Below, piece by piece: positions 11,439 through 25,596 of a stretch of DNA of 64,000 nucleotides. This stretch comes from Plotosus lineatus (taxonomy: Eukaryota > Chordata > Actinopteri > Siluriformes > Plotosidae): contig CM045729.1 of NCBI GenBank assembly GCA_024760905.1, forward strand, positions 60,811,580 through 60,875,579, read 5' to 3'. A model generated the notes under the pieces. The model worked only from the letters and a program-made list of their open reading frames with translations, was not told the origin of the DNA and made no database searches. Each line of letters opens with the position of its first letter. The stretch's first letter is position 1. The position numbers were made by a program, and so were the translations under genes.

Positions 11439-12384
11439 CCACCATAACATTAAAACCACCTGCTTCTTATTGTATTGGTTGCCAAAGCAACTATAAACCT
11501 TCAGTGCATGAACTCCACAACACCTCTGAGCCATTGACTAGAACATCAAACTGCTTATGGTGCTTTGCCTTCTTTGATTATCCCATTCTGATGCCTTTCC
11601 TACGCTAAGAAAGCAACCAACTGCACCCAGCTGTCCACCTGATATAAAAAAAACGTGATTCATCAGATACACACATTTCTCACAATTGCATTATAGGTAC
11701 TTTCAGTGGTGGATACGGGTGTGGGCAGTGGTGGTCTAGTGGATAGGGTGCAGGATCTCTGAGCCTAAGGTTGGGGGTTCGAGTCCCCACAAGGTTGTCA
11801 CTGTCCCCCCAGTGCGGCTAACTGGGTTATCAAAGGCGGGCCATGTCTCTCACCGTCTATGGTGAGAGGCATGTAAAAGAACCATTGCGACTCCTGAGAA
11901 AAGGGAAAAAGCCGAAAGGAAGAAAGAAAGAAAAGTGGTGGATACGGGTCAGTCATGTGCACTCTGACTGGACTACAGCTATACAGCTGCATATCCAGCA
12001 ATCTGCGATCCACCATGTGTTCTGATACCTTTCTAAGCAACGTTTACTTTTACAGCGATATGGGCTCTTCAGTGGGATCAGACTACAAGCACTAGCCTTC
12101 ACTCACCATGCACATCAATGAGCCTTATATGCGCATCAATCTGGTTCTGATTTCCTGTTCATCTTTCCTTTAACCACTAATAGTTTTGATCTTGTAGTCC
12201 AGCCATGATAAATTGGCCTTTGTCACGGCACTCGTATCCTTACACTTGTACATTTTTCTTGTTTCCAAGTGATCAACTTTAAGATCTGATTATTCACTTG
12301 CTGTCTAATATACACCATTTTGTGACCTTTACCATTTCACTTTACCCCTCAGTGGTCATAAATGTTATGACTGACTGACATATA
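11439..12384. mobile_element. mariner/Tc1-type MITE
   Basis: Left end CCATAACATTAAAACCACC and right end GGTCATAAATGTTATGACTG form imperfect inverted repeats, related to the ends of the 38838-39625 element. Carries a SINE insertion at 11721-11933. Confidence 0.55.
11721..11933 (+). repeat. SINE family A, short copy with RTE tail and perfect 16-bp duplication
   Basis: Head GTGGTCTAGTGGATAGGG and GGGTTCGAGTCCCC; body as in the other A copies up to AAGAACCATTGC; then directly the RTE LINE tail (AAGCCGAAAGGAAGAA). Flanked by AGTGGTGGATACGGGT at 11705-11720 and 11934-11949, a perfect 16-bp duplication. Confidence 0.9.
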
Positions 12385-12475
12385 TGCATCTCTATTACCA
12401 TTAATATAATGAAACACTGGAAGTATGCAATGACCGTTTCATATTTCTGAGTCAGAATTCTGCCCCTTGTCTTAC

Positions 12476-12586
12476 CTCAGAAAGTATAGTAGTCTCAAAT
12501 GATGTTTGATATTTTTCTCTGTCTTGAAGACTCTTTTTCTCCATTTTCTCTTTGTCTGTCTTCAGCCTGCGATTTGCACCTTTCGG
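12476..12586 (-). CDS. ubp1: ubp1 exon 7 (last in window)
   Basis: 111 nt, 37 codons, phase 0 to 0. Reads [18 protein letters not shown] then [14 protein letters not shown], the basic segment after the DNA-binding core. Acceptor ATCCAG after a pyrimidine-rich run, donor GTAAGA. Confidence 0.93.
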
Positions 12587-15500
12587 CTGGATGATTGGGT
12601 GATAGGGAAATGGTAGAGTTAATAGACGAGCAATGTTAGCAAGTCTTCCAGGTTTTCTAAATGCATTTAATAAAACCTTGTTCATTGAGTAATTTCAAGT
12701 TAATTTACCAGAAACAGCTTTTTTTAGGAGGACACAATGCAATGTTCTGTCCTTTACCTTGAACACTTTGATTTGGCAGCTGGAAGAGTGCACATGCTCT
12801 ACGTATTCTCCAAGCTCATTCTGGATGAAAGTATCAACTTGAATTCGGAAAGGAACCCCCTTCTCTCCGCCATGTTTCCTGGGTGTAAACTCAGTACTAA
12901 TACAGTTTACCTAGATTCAAAGTATGAACAATGTTCATGAAATCCGATGGTATAAATAAAATCAAAGTAAAATATTAAATGTGTTAAACAAACCCACCTG
13001 AATAAATAGTGAGGTGTTTTTAATCGGATCCCAGAAGAACTCAATAGTGTTGAGCTGTAGTGAATTAGCTTGAGGCTCTATTATCCCCACAGAGAGAGTG
13101 GCATCTGAATAAAAGCAAAAAACAACCTTTTTATACAACAAACATCACATTTCTGCAGGCATTTTTAAAATAACTTTGATAACCTATTTAATAATTGTAT
13201 TTCATTTTTTCGAGTTATTTTATCCTTTGTTAGGATTATGGTGAGGCTGGAGTTCATACCATGTCATAAGGCAGAGTACAGCCTAAACCTCTCACAAGAC
13301 CATTGCAAGGCCAACACAGACACAGTCATTCACACTCACAGCTAGATGCCATCAGGAACATTATCTCCTATTATATTAAATTTGCATGACCGAGAACTGC
13401 GGGATGAAACCGGAACATCCAGAGAAACTCACTGGTAAGAGGGTTTGAATCCAGGACCTTCTTGTTATGAGGTGGACATCCTAACCCCTAACAGATGTCT
13501 ACAGGGGCAGAGGTTGCCCGGAGAAAGCGTGCTAGTTTACTGACGCAAATGTCGGGGGTTCAGGCCCCACTATCCCCAAGTTGTCACTGTTGTCCCCCCC
13601 AGTGCAGTTAACTGGGTTATCAAAGCCCAGCCATGTCTCTCACTGTCTGTAGTGAAAGGCATGTAAAAGAACCATTGCTAGCATTTGAAAAGAGGAAACC
13701 ACTGGGTTGTCATAAGCACGTTTCTGCCCTGTGATGCTCTGGTGAGTCGTCCAAGGTGTACTCTGTACTCCAGAGTTGTACTCTTCCAGCCTCCCTGTGA
13801 CTAATTAGGATTAAATGGTTTAGAAAATTAATGAATGAATGAAGATGCCTACGGGCGATACCCACCAAAATCCAGAATTCTGTCTCCTGGCCGGTTCCAG
13901 CTCCATCCCTCCAGCTGCTGGTACTCATTGTATTGTAGGCGTCGATCATGAAACATCACACGGATAGTGCTCTGAAATGGGATCAAACTGAAAGGTTAAA
14001 GCAGGGGCCCCCAACCACCGGTCAATGGCTCAATTGGTACCGATCCGCAGAAGAAATAATTCATTATTTCCGTTTTATTTATTATCCAAATCTGAACGAT
14101 CTTTATTTTTGAAAACTCTTATTTTGAAAAATGACCGGATTCTCTTGGTTACATGTCGGTCATTTGAGTGCTACATGGGGACGGCACGGTGAGACTGAGC
14201 TGGGGCCTCCATTCTCCCAGCAGGTACACCATCACCTGTGGGTTTTTTTTTTTTTAGAAAAGTTCAAGCTCTACTTCCCAACCAACTTTATTTCAGCTGT
14301 TGAAAAATAACATTCAGGGAGTGCTTATTATTATTATTAATGATAATAATAATATTTTATATAAATAAATTACATTTACAATATAAACAATCTATGACAC
14401 ACACACATGGTCCACGGTAAAATTGTCAAGCATTGATCGGTCCGCGGTGATAAAAAGGTTGGGGACCCCTGGGTTAGAGGATGATACAAACCTCTCTAAA
14501 CATTTCTGCTGAATATCTTTATCATAAGCTTCTTAAGTGAAACATTTATTGCCAAGATAAAAACACAAATCCAACAATGAATAAAAATATTACACATTTC
14601 AATGCATGCTTGATTGGTTGAAAACTTTGGAAGAAGCAAAGAAAAATTTCTGCAACGCCACCTGTTGAATTCCGACATTGGTAAATAAGCAAAGAAGTGT
14701 AAATATAAATGTGTGCTAGAAATTAAATGGTCACTGGGTTACATTACATTATATTAATGGGCAGTGATTCATTTTTCCATGTACAATTTTTATTTTTATT
14801 GCCAAGGCATATCCAATTGCTCATCCAGAAAGACAAATGGATTTTTTTTAAAACAATCTCCAAATATTTGCTGCAACCCGAAATAGATGAAATATTCCAA
14901 GCTTTATACCTCTGTTCAGAACTGTTCAATATCTGAAAACGTGGGTTTTTCAAAAGGTGCTTTCTATAGATAATATAATGGGTTGCTCTAGTGTCCAAAA
15001 AAGTCCTAGTATGGAATGCTTCGTGAAATGGAAACAACCGGTTTTAGGGTTTCTCCAAGATAACCAAAGTATCCATAAATATACGCCGTTTAACCTTGTA
15101 TTATACAATTGTCTGAAAATTTTTCTGTGAAAAAAGAATTTGTAAAAGGATTATGAATTGCACATTGGACATGCATTGGGTTCTAGAAGAAGGCAGCTGA
15201 AAGCAGATGAAGCAAGTTCTTCAGACCTCCAATTACAAAAGAAATTGAGCAATCGACTGCCCAGGAGACACAAACAGACAAAGAAACCAAGTGACAAGTC
15301 AAAAACACAGATACCATTACCTTACCTTTACCCACTTACTGCTTACATGTGTACATGCCAACAGATTTCGGTTAAGCATACGAATTTCATAGGGTTGACC
15401 TACATTAAAATAAAGCTGAGTCAACATTAGCAATAAACCATGAACCTAAAACAACATTCATAATATTGGTCAAGAGAATCAGAACAGATGTACACCCCAC

Positions 15501-18500
15501 CTCTTTGATCTATTTTCACTTTATTGTTATTATTATGATTATCATGATTATGATTATTATTATTACCATATTCGATGTGATAAGTGCCGCACTTAAATTA
15601 AAAAAAAACAAAAAAAAAATGGAGTGGGTGGGCGCTTATTAAAATGTTACCAATGGAGTGGAATGATAAGTGCTTATTACTATTGAAGTGGAAAACATGA
15701 ATAAGAGTTTTGCTGGTATTTGTGTATTTGTCAGAGCATCCCATAGTTTTGCTGTAGCAGTTTCTAATAGTTCATCGGTTGATGGATATTTACCCAGAGA
15801 AAACAGCAAAATATTTTCCTATTTTTTTAAAGTATGGAGGAACAATCAAATGTGTTGTTACTGATGAACATTATAGACATTCCCAAGTGGCAGGGGGTCT
15901 TGAAATACAACGCTTCATTACAGAGACTGATCGAATAAAATTGGTAAGTTTGATCTACGATTTTGCTCCCAGTACACATGGGCGGTTGGTTATTAGACAA
16001 AACATCAAAAACACTGGGGTGAGGGGGGGCCTTATTGGAGCAGGGCACTTATTCCATCAAATACGGTGGTATTATTATTATTATTATTATTATTACTATT
16101 CAAAATATTATTAAATGGTTGCACTATATGTAATAACTATTGAATGTAAAGTGGAATTTATAAAATATATTCTATAGACTGCCCATTTAGACATGACACG
16201 CATTACACCCATTGTATTATAGGTGCACAAGTAAATGGCAAATTTAAGTAGGTACATCATAAATCATTACAGAAAGTCTTCATAATATATTAACTGTTTA
16301 GATAAATAATTCATCTTTCTCAAAATATTTTTTGCATGAATGATATCAGAGCAAGGCAATACAGTAACGCAGTGGTTTGCACCGTCACCTCACAATAGGA
16401 AGAATCTAGATTTGAACCTCAAAGCTAACCAGGGCTTTATGTGTGGAATTTACATGTTTTCCTTGTGTCTGTCTGGGTTTCATGTGGGCGTTTTGGTCGT
16501 CCCCCCCCACGGTCCAAAGACATGCACATTTGGTTAAATGGATACTCTATAAATACCCCATAGGTGCAAACATGTCTGACTGGGTTGTCTTTGTTAGTCC
16601 TGACATAATTTGGCAATCTGTTCAGAGTATATCTGGCATCTCCGACAGTCAGCTGGTATTGATTCCAGCTTGCTTGTGACTCTGAGTGATAAATGCTTAG
16701 GCAATGTATGGACGGATATTAAGAGTACATGGAAAGAAATCAAGGCGGCATGGTGGTGTGGTGGTTAGCACGTCCGCTTCGCAGGAAGAAGGTTCTGGGT
16801 TTGGTTCCCAGCTCAGGCGTTTCTCCCTGTGCCTGCGTGGGTTTACTCCAGGGACTCTGGTTCCCTCCACAATCCAAAAACATAATAGTAGTTTAATTAG
16901 TAGGTTAATTGGATGTTCCAAATCTCCCCTAGGTGAGAGTGAGTATGAATGGTTGTGTGAGTGTCTGCCCTTCAATGGCCTGGCGGGCTGTCCAGGGTGT
17001 ATCGCACCCTTGCCCAGAGTCTGCTGAGATATGCGCCAGTCTCCCCGTGACCCTGATTAGGATTAAGTGGTTCAGAAAAATGAATGAATGGAAAGAAAGC
17101 TTGTGTTTCCACCTAAGAACTCATGTGCCTTGAGAAAAGTGCCTACCCTGGTTGAGGTAGGTGAGAGATTCTTCATGCAGTTTGACAGCTGGAGAAGTAG
17201 CCGCACACAAGATATATTGAAAGGTGGGCAGTTTGGCCTCACTTGACTGTTGTTCCAGCTCGGCCTTCAGCAGCATAGCTACACTGTCTCGAAAAGATAT
17301 TAATCGTCAATCAAATTTCCACTTGAATTTTTTCACTCACTCGCTCGCTCACTCACTCTCACACACAAACACACACACAAAGTTTGGGGTTACCCAGAAA
17401 ATTTCACATTTTGTATGAAAAAACTATATATATATAAATAAAATAATTTTCAATCTGAATATAAAATATAGTCAAAACATTGCCAAGATTGTGAATAATA
17501 ATTTTGACTGGATGTAACTTGGGTTCAAACTTTGCAAAAATGACACCGGTCTGCAAGGTTTTAATAGCTACAAATGGAAGATTTTAGACAAAAGCAGTCA
17601 ATTTGTTGGGGTTAGAGAAAAGTCACCCCATGCTTTTTGAAGCAGATCCCACATGTTGGCTTGATGGGCACTTCTTACATACTACCCAGAAAGCTGTGCC
17701 CACAACAGCTCAGTTGGATTGAAATCTGTTGACTGTGCCGGCCACCTCCTTATGAACAAAATACCAGCTGACTGCATCTTCTCTAAATATTTCTTGAATA
17801 GTTCGGAGTGTTTTATTCATTGTCCTGCTGTAGGAGGAAAGAGGATACAATCAAGTGCCGGCTATCATTAATACCCCATTTCACTGGAGCGTGGACTGCA
17901 AGGATTATGGCGGAAAGGCGCGGAATGCACTTTATGGAGGAACTTCGGCATTTTTACACGGAAAATGGGTCAAAAACCTCCGGAAAATTGCACCTTTGGA
18001 ACACCTTCCGAATAATCACTGAGTGTTCGGAAAGGACACGGAAAGATCGCGGTACAATGTCGGAATAGATAGTGTAAAAGCGCTCGGATCACCTTCGGAA
18101 CCAGTGCGGACAGCAAAGGAAGACCTTCGGATAATTCACTGAACGTTCACGGAAAGGACCGAACGTTTGCGGAACGGCAGCACTACTCCTTTTTAGAAGG
18201 AAGACCCACGGAATGATCTCGGAACAGGCGGAATGAAGGCAGAACATTCACCTTAAACACGAAATGCCTGAGGAATGACTGAGAAATTACAAAAAATTAC
18301 AATTACAAAAAAATCTGATGCATCGATACATTGGAATATTGCTGTACTGTTCAATAAATGCATTAAATAGAACAGACTGAGATATTACAGTAGTTTGTAT
18401 AATGTATTGAATACAGTGAGTTGTCGACTTACGACCCATGCGAGTTTCGTCTGATCGACTTTACTACCGCAAAAGTGTTGAAGCATGATTGATGGCAGTG

Positions 18501-21500
18501 CAGCGCGAGTGTTGTGTACGTCGGTTGTTTGCGCTGCCGGCAGCGTCAGCATCTTAAAAGGCCAAGCGGGAGATGATGCAGCTTCACTTTCTGACTGCTC
18601 AGAGCAAATCTATTCACCTACTTTCAATGCCACGTCACTGTGGCGCGAAGCCGAGAGCCAATCCTTTCTGTGTGGGCGGGTCCGACACCTTGAAGCTCTA
18701 ATTTTATTGGACTCCCACACTGCAGTGTTTATGCAACAGGAAGTTTTGGCAATCAGCTGGTCTGCCGGTTGAAGTTTTTCCATGTCCGTCCATTTGAGTT
18801 TGCTTGCCAGCTGTGCTTGGCTTCGTGGAAATGAGCCGATCAAAACGAGGGAAATTTCTCTCTCTACTCAAAAACAACACGCGCAGTCTGTGACTGTTAT
18901 AATCCAATAAAATTGAAGTTTGAAGCTATCGGACCCGCCCACACAGTGGAGTACAGAAAGGATTGGCTCTCCGCTGCGTGTCACAGTGACGTGAATTCGA
19001 AAATAGATGTATAAGATTCAGAAGATGTACATATCTGTATTATCCGGTGAGAAGTGTCTCTTCTTGTTCAAAATGTTCCGTGCTGTTGAGAACACGCGCT
19101 CTAACTGCACACTAGAAGCAGGGACGTACCATTTACCATACAGAGAGGCGGGACGTACCATTTACCATACAGAGAGACGGGACGTACCATTTACCATACA
19201 GAGGCGGGACGTACCATTTACTCGGGGTGTCATTGAAAATGGCATTTACAACAGACGCTGTCATGAACACAGGAAAGCTATAACGTTAGAAGTATCGATA
19301 CCCCTTTTATAGGTATCGATTATCGATCGACAATTATATCGGCGATATATCGATATTCTGATTGTCAATGAAATCCCTAATAAATACGTGGAATGATCAA
19401 ATAAGCTCATTCTCTCATTCATACTACACGTTTATAATGTATAATATGTTTATAATGTACAATAAATTAAAAAAATTAACATGATGTTTGTAATTTACCA
19501 TATGTTTCTAATGTGCAATATGTTTATAATTTACAATTAATTTAAAATTTAACATATGTTAATATGCTTAATATCAATAATGTCAATACGTTCCTTTTAT
19601 TTGCACCTCAATAAATCATTCCAGACTAAAAACCATGCACACAAGTCCAAACCACAGTGATTATAACTTATAAACTTTATTACATGAACAGGAAAACAGA
19701 AAAAATGAACTGGACTAATTTAATATTTATAGTGGAAGTGACTTCCTTGAATGTTCTGCAAGTCTTCCGTGTTATCTGCAACCATTCCGCAAATGTTCCG
19801 TATGTATTCCACAAACCTTCCGTGAGTATTCTGTGGCCACTTTTGACCACCCGGAAGAAGGAGGAATGTTCACGGAACGTTCACAGAAGGCTTACAGAAT
19901 AAAAGGAACGAACACAGAACGTTTGCGGAAAGGACGGAACGTTTGTGGAAGGACTGCTGAACATGAGGGAACACTGTCAGAAAATTTTTCCGTGAACATG
20001 CTTTTGAACATGTTCAAAAGCATGTTCGTGGAAAATTTTGGCCTGACTGAAGCGGAGGAATACCTTCAGAATCGTATGGAAGGACACAGAGGATGACGGA
20101 ATGACTGAGGAACGTTGGAGGATGACTACGCTTTTGCTTCCGCGAGTCTGCCGCTCTCCAGTGAAATGGGAGTATAAACAACCAGGCGATAGGAAAAACT
20201 GAAAATCGGACTCATCGAAGATCACCTTACTCCAATTCGTTACAAATCAATCTTTACTGTGTTTACAAATATCAGCTTTGCTATTATGTGTTTTTCATTG
20301 GTAAAGGGCGCGTTTCTAGCTGGAGGCTACTTGAAACCCTGTTTACACTGCTGCCATTTGTCATTCTTTTTTCAATTACTTGATTCCATCCTATAGCTGT
20401 TGAGTGACATTTGAAGGAGTTGATATCATCACAGGCAGAGAACGTTTCTCACCCTCTGCCAATCTGTATCTTCATTGGGCCCAATGTCTGCTATTTTTAC
20501 TTTGTTTTTATGAAGTGAAGTCTATGAAATTTCAGGATGCAAGCAACTTGACACTCACTGTATTATTTTGCCAATAAAGACAGAGTTAAAACTTTCTTTT
20601 TCTCACTCAAAAATTTTCTTTTAAACCATGATTAATATAAATCATTCTATTCCAATTAAATGCAAGCTACTACAAGTACATTTGTTATGTAAATTGATTT
20701 CACTAGAAAGATAGTAATGTCCACAGTAGTGATTTTTACAAAATCTAAGTATTGTGTGTCATCTGTTATTATCTAATATTTTTTTCGGTGAAAATAATTA
20801 TTTCTTGATGAAATATTTGTTTTTGTCAGTAAGCAGTGGTAGCATAGTGGCAGAGAACTGGATTACTGATCCCAAGGTCAGGGGTACAAGCTCCACTATC
20901 AACGGGTTGCTCCTGCAGTCCCCCCCAGTGCAGCTAACTGAGTTGTTAAAGGCCGGCCATGTCTTCCACTGCCTATGGTGAGAGGTTAATGTAAAAGAAC
21001 CATTGCTGACTTTTGCCAAGAGTAAGCTGTATAGCCATCAATGTGTTTCTGGCCTGGTGAGTTGTCTACGGTGTACTCTGCCCTCATCTCAGTCGGATGA
21101 GATGGGGTTGCCAGCCTCCCTACAAGCCTAGTTAAGACTTGAGCCGATCAGAAAACGAAGGAATGAATGAAGAACAAAAATTTTTATTAAAGGTTGGATT
21201 TTTCCCCCTCACCCTTTCAGTATGAGCTAGATGATGTGATTTCATGAGTCCCTCTGTCCACCGGTTTCCCCAAGCAGTATTTTAAGCTAAATTTCAAAGG
21301 ATTTTCTCTCAATCGAAAGTGCAACCAAAAGAAGCTAAGCATTTACTTGAACCAAACTTTCCTTTCTGGATGGAATGAGCACCTGTGTCCTTAAAGCCTG
21401 TTCCTCCCAACTCTGTGGAATCTTACATTACATCTTCACTATGAGCCGGAGTGTACAGAGGGTCCCAATGTGATGGAAGACATCATGCCTCGTTCCTGTA

Positions 21501-24500
21501 AAAAAGACCCCATGTCTCAGTGTCCCTAGGTTTACAGACCCGTGACACTGACTTCACACGTCATGAAGACTCTCAAGAGATTGATCCTAGATGAACTCCA
21601 ACCCATGGTTAGACAACTTATGGATCCCCTTCAGTTTGCCTACCAGCCTCGTCTCTGAGTTGAGAGCACCATCATCTACCTGTTTAAGCTTGTCTACACC
21701 CACCTGGACCGGTTGGCAAGCACTGAGAGGGTCATTTTTTTCAACACCATCGGACCGACCCTCCTCGGTGAAAAGCTGACAGCGATGCAGGTGGATGCCC
21801 TCGCTTGTGTCCTGAATTGTGAATTACCTTACCGGAAGACCACAGTATATGCACCTGCAGCACTGGTGTATCAGATATGGTGATCAGCAAAACCAGAACA
21901 CCACAAGGAACTATCCTCTCCCTTTTCGTCTTCACCCTCTACACAACTGATGTCAGTTAATGCATAGAGATCTTTAGAAGTTTTCTGATTACCCTGCTGT
22001 AGTCGTATGCATCAGTGCAGGTGAGGAGATAGAATGTTGGGCTGCTGTGGATTCATTCATCACATGGTGTGAGCAGTATCATCCACAGCTTAACGTGACA
22101 AACACAAAAGAACTGATTGTGGATTTTACAAGATCTAAATGCCAGCAACCCCTGTTTCCATTCAGGTCAACAATGTTGAAAGGGTGGAGGATTACGAATA
22201 CCTTGGCACATATTGACAATAAACTGGACTGGGTTAAGAACACTACCGCACTTTACAAGAATGACCAGAGCAGTCTCTATTTTCTGAGGTCGCTAAGGTT
22301 GTTTAACATCTGTCGAAAACTGTTCAGAATGTTCTATGGATCTGTTGTGGCCAGCGCCATCGTCTATGCTGTTACATGCTGTGGCAGCAGCCTGAGGGTT
22401 TCAGACTAAACAAACTGATCCACAAGGCCAGTAATACTGTGGGGATGGAGTCGGACTCTCTGATGATAGTGTCGGAGAGGCGAATTTTGGCCAAAAACAA
22501 AGACAATACTGAATAATACATGCCAACTGTATAACTCCCCATATATACTGCTTGTAAACAACTCAGAGCAGCTAAGAAAAAGTGGAAGAAATTTCAACTT
22601 GAATCAGATCTGGCTTCCTACCATGCTCTCCTATCCACATTTTCATCTGATGTTACTTCTGCAAAACGAGCCTTCAACAAGAAAAAGTTGGACATACACA
22701 AGACCAATACAAACTCCACAAAATCTTTTCATCCTGACTCAATTCATCTGCTCCACCTGCCCCATCCTCCCTGACCGCTGAAGACTACTGACTTCTTTGA
22801 TAGGAAGCTTAAACAAATCTGTAAGACATTTACTCCCATTCCAACTCCTATACTAAGGGAGTGGATTCCACTTCCCCCTCCATTGCATAGTTTTCCAATC
22901 TCATTGATGAAGACATTTAGCAAGTCATGCAATCCTACCACCTGCTCACTGGATCCAATTCCTTCCACAATACTCCAGACTATTTCCATCCACTATCATC
23001 AACAACTCCATATCATCTGATCATGTACCAACAGCGTTCAAAAGAGCCAGGGTTCTACCAATCTTAAACCTCTTTGGATATAGCAAACATCAGCAACTCC
23101 AAACCGGTATCACTTTGTTTGTTTTCTATTCTTGAATGCACTATTTATCACCAAATTTCTTCCTATCTTTAGCAGAAGAACCTAATTGACCCTTATCATT
23201 CTGACTTCAAAGCAGTACATTCCACAGAGATGATACTCTTGGCTGTTATGGAGAAGCTACATGATGCAAGGTCAACCAAGATGTCATCAGTCCTCTTCCT
23301 CCTCCACCTTTCAGCAGCATTTGACATTGTCAACTACAAGACTCCCTTGTCCATCCTCAGGAGTCCAGGAATTTGTGGGGCAGTATGGCAATGGTTTTTC
23401 TTCCTACCTGGAAGGTCACTCATATGAGGTTACATAGAGGGGATCCACAACTTCTCAACATCAACTTTCCACTGAAATTCCCCAGGGCCCAGTTCTTGGT
23501 CCACTTCTTTTCTCTTTACACTAGGTCCTGTAGTGATGTCATATCACATGGGTTCTCATACTACTGCTATGCAGATGTCACTGTCGATTTCTCCTATTTA
23601 AAATCCAAAGAAGTCATCCATTTCTTTCCACTAAGGCCACTCAGATACTTGTTCAATCCCTTGCCATCTCAACACTAGACTAATGCAACTCATTCCTGGC
23701 AGGTCTCCCCTTGAGTGCTGTTTGACCTCTGCAACTGATCCAGAATGCAGCTGCATTTTGTTTTCAACCCTTCCAAATTTTCCCACACCATACCACTGCT
23801 ATGTGATATTTACTGAGAGATGTACTTTGTGATTTAATAAAATGTTGTACATAATATATTATAGTATTTTGACTTTTGCTATACATATCTACTCCATGCT
23901 ATACATATACATCCTGAAATATCATGATATATTAAGGTATTTTGAGCCTTGCTGTATAAACAAATATAAGCTATAAAAACCACTATATAAACTGAAAACA
24001 TGGTCTAATATCACAAAATTACCAGGAAAAAAAAAAGTGTTGGGGACCAGTTGACCGAGGACCAGTTGACCAGGAACCAGTTGACCGTTCACCGTATCCA
24101 GAGGCGCAGTGTGGATTCAGGGCAGCCAGGTCAACCATAAATATGGTCTTCTCTGTGAGGCAGCTGCAAAAGAAGTGAGCTGCAAAAGAAGTGCCGGGAG
24201 TAGAGACAACCCTTCTATTTGGCCTTCATTGACCTGACCAAGGTTTTTGACTTAGTCAGCAGGGATGGACTGTTTGCCCTCCAAGCTTTTGAGCATGATC
24301 CAGTCGTTCCACCAGGACATGAATGGCATCATCCAGTTTGATGGATCATCCTCAGACCCTTTTCCGATCAAGAACGGTGTGAAGCAGGGTTGTGTCCTCG
24401 CTCCAACCCTTTTTGGCATCTTTTTCTCCCTGCTCCTGTGCTACGCCTTCCAGAACTCTGAAGACGGCATCTTCCTCCATGCCAGGAGTGACGGAGGCCT

Positions 24501-25543
24501 CTTTAACCTAGCACGCCTCAGAGCAAAGACCAAGGTGCGGAGCGTTCTCATCAGGGAGCTGCTCTTTGCTGATGATGCTTGTCTTGTTGCCCACACCGAG
24601 GAAGTGCTCCAGCATCTCATCAACTGCTTTGCTGGTGCCTGCTCTGAGTTTAGCCTCACCATCAGCCTTAATAAGACTGAGGTCATGGGCCAGGATGTCA
24701 GCAATGCTCCTAGTATCAATATTGGCAACCACACCCTTGAGGTGGTGAAAAAGTACACCTACCCCGGATCGATCATCTCCAGCAACCTCTCTCTAGAACT
24801 GAACGTCCATATTGGCAAGGTATTGACAATGATGGCCCGTCTGACGAAGCAAGTCTGGGACAACTCCATGCTAACCACCAACACCAAGATAAGAGCCTAC
24901 AAGGCCTGCGTACTGTATTCTCCTTTATGGCAGTGAAGCATGGACCCTCTACTACCGCCGGCTGAATGCCTTCCACCAACGCTATCTTCGCAGACTACTG
25001 AGCATCACTTGACAGAACCATGTCTCCACACCTCGACGTCCTGGCCAGAGCAGATGTGCCTAGTATGTTTGCCATCCTGACCCAGAGACGTTTGCGATGG
25101 TTTGGCCACGTCACTCGAATGGATGACGGCCGCATCTCCAAAGACTTACTGTACAGGGAGCTGGTTACTGGAACCAGGTCAAAGGGACGCCCAGCTCTCA
25201 GGTTCAATGATGTCTGCAGGCGTGACCTCAAGGCTGGGAGACTTCAACCCCCCCGACCAGGAGTCAGCCGCCTCTGGCTGCTACGACTGGTGGACCACCA
25301 CCCAGGATGTCATCAGGACAGCAGAGGAGAGAAAAGACACCCGCTGGGGGGGGGGGGGACTCCGCAGTCAGCGGAGACTGGTCCCACCCCCACCACACTT
25401 CAAGGACCTCATCTGCAGTGGCTGCGGCAGGATCTGCAGATCCCCTATCGGCCTCCACAGCCATGCCTGACGCTGCAGCTCCCTGACCGAAGACCCATGG
25501 CACAAAACCCCACCATGATCTTTTGAGATTGACGAGGCCAACA

Positions 25544-25596
<53 letters not shown>

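Larger units (their letters stand above)
17870..20175. mobile_element. composite DNA transposon with nested elements
   Basis: Left end ACCCCATTTCACTGGAG (17873-17889) and right end CTCCAGTGAAATGGGAGT (20156-20173) are inverted. The outer parts (17880-18260, 19740-20100) are crowded with CGGAA/TTCCG pentamers. Inside lies an ATCGATA-rich element (about 18300-19390), itself split by a foldback unit at 18415-19005. Family not assigned. Confidence 0.5.

Noticed and set aside
12737..12940. Plus-strand 67-codon open frame
   Set aside because: It is the antisense shadow of ubp1 exon 6.
14492..14531. A 40-nt exon-like segment between ubp1 exons 3 and 4
   Set aside because: It has AG and GT ends and an open frame only if exon 3 is left out. 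With exon 3 (GQPYEIRML) in place it introduces a stop, so it is chance.
19115..19222. CRISPR-like short repeats
   Set aside because: Units are directly tandem without spacers, inside a eukaryotic transposon.
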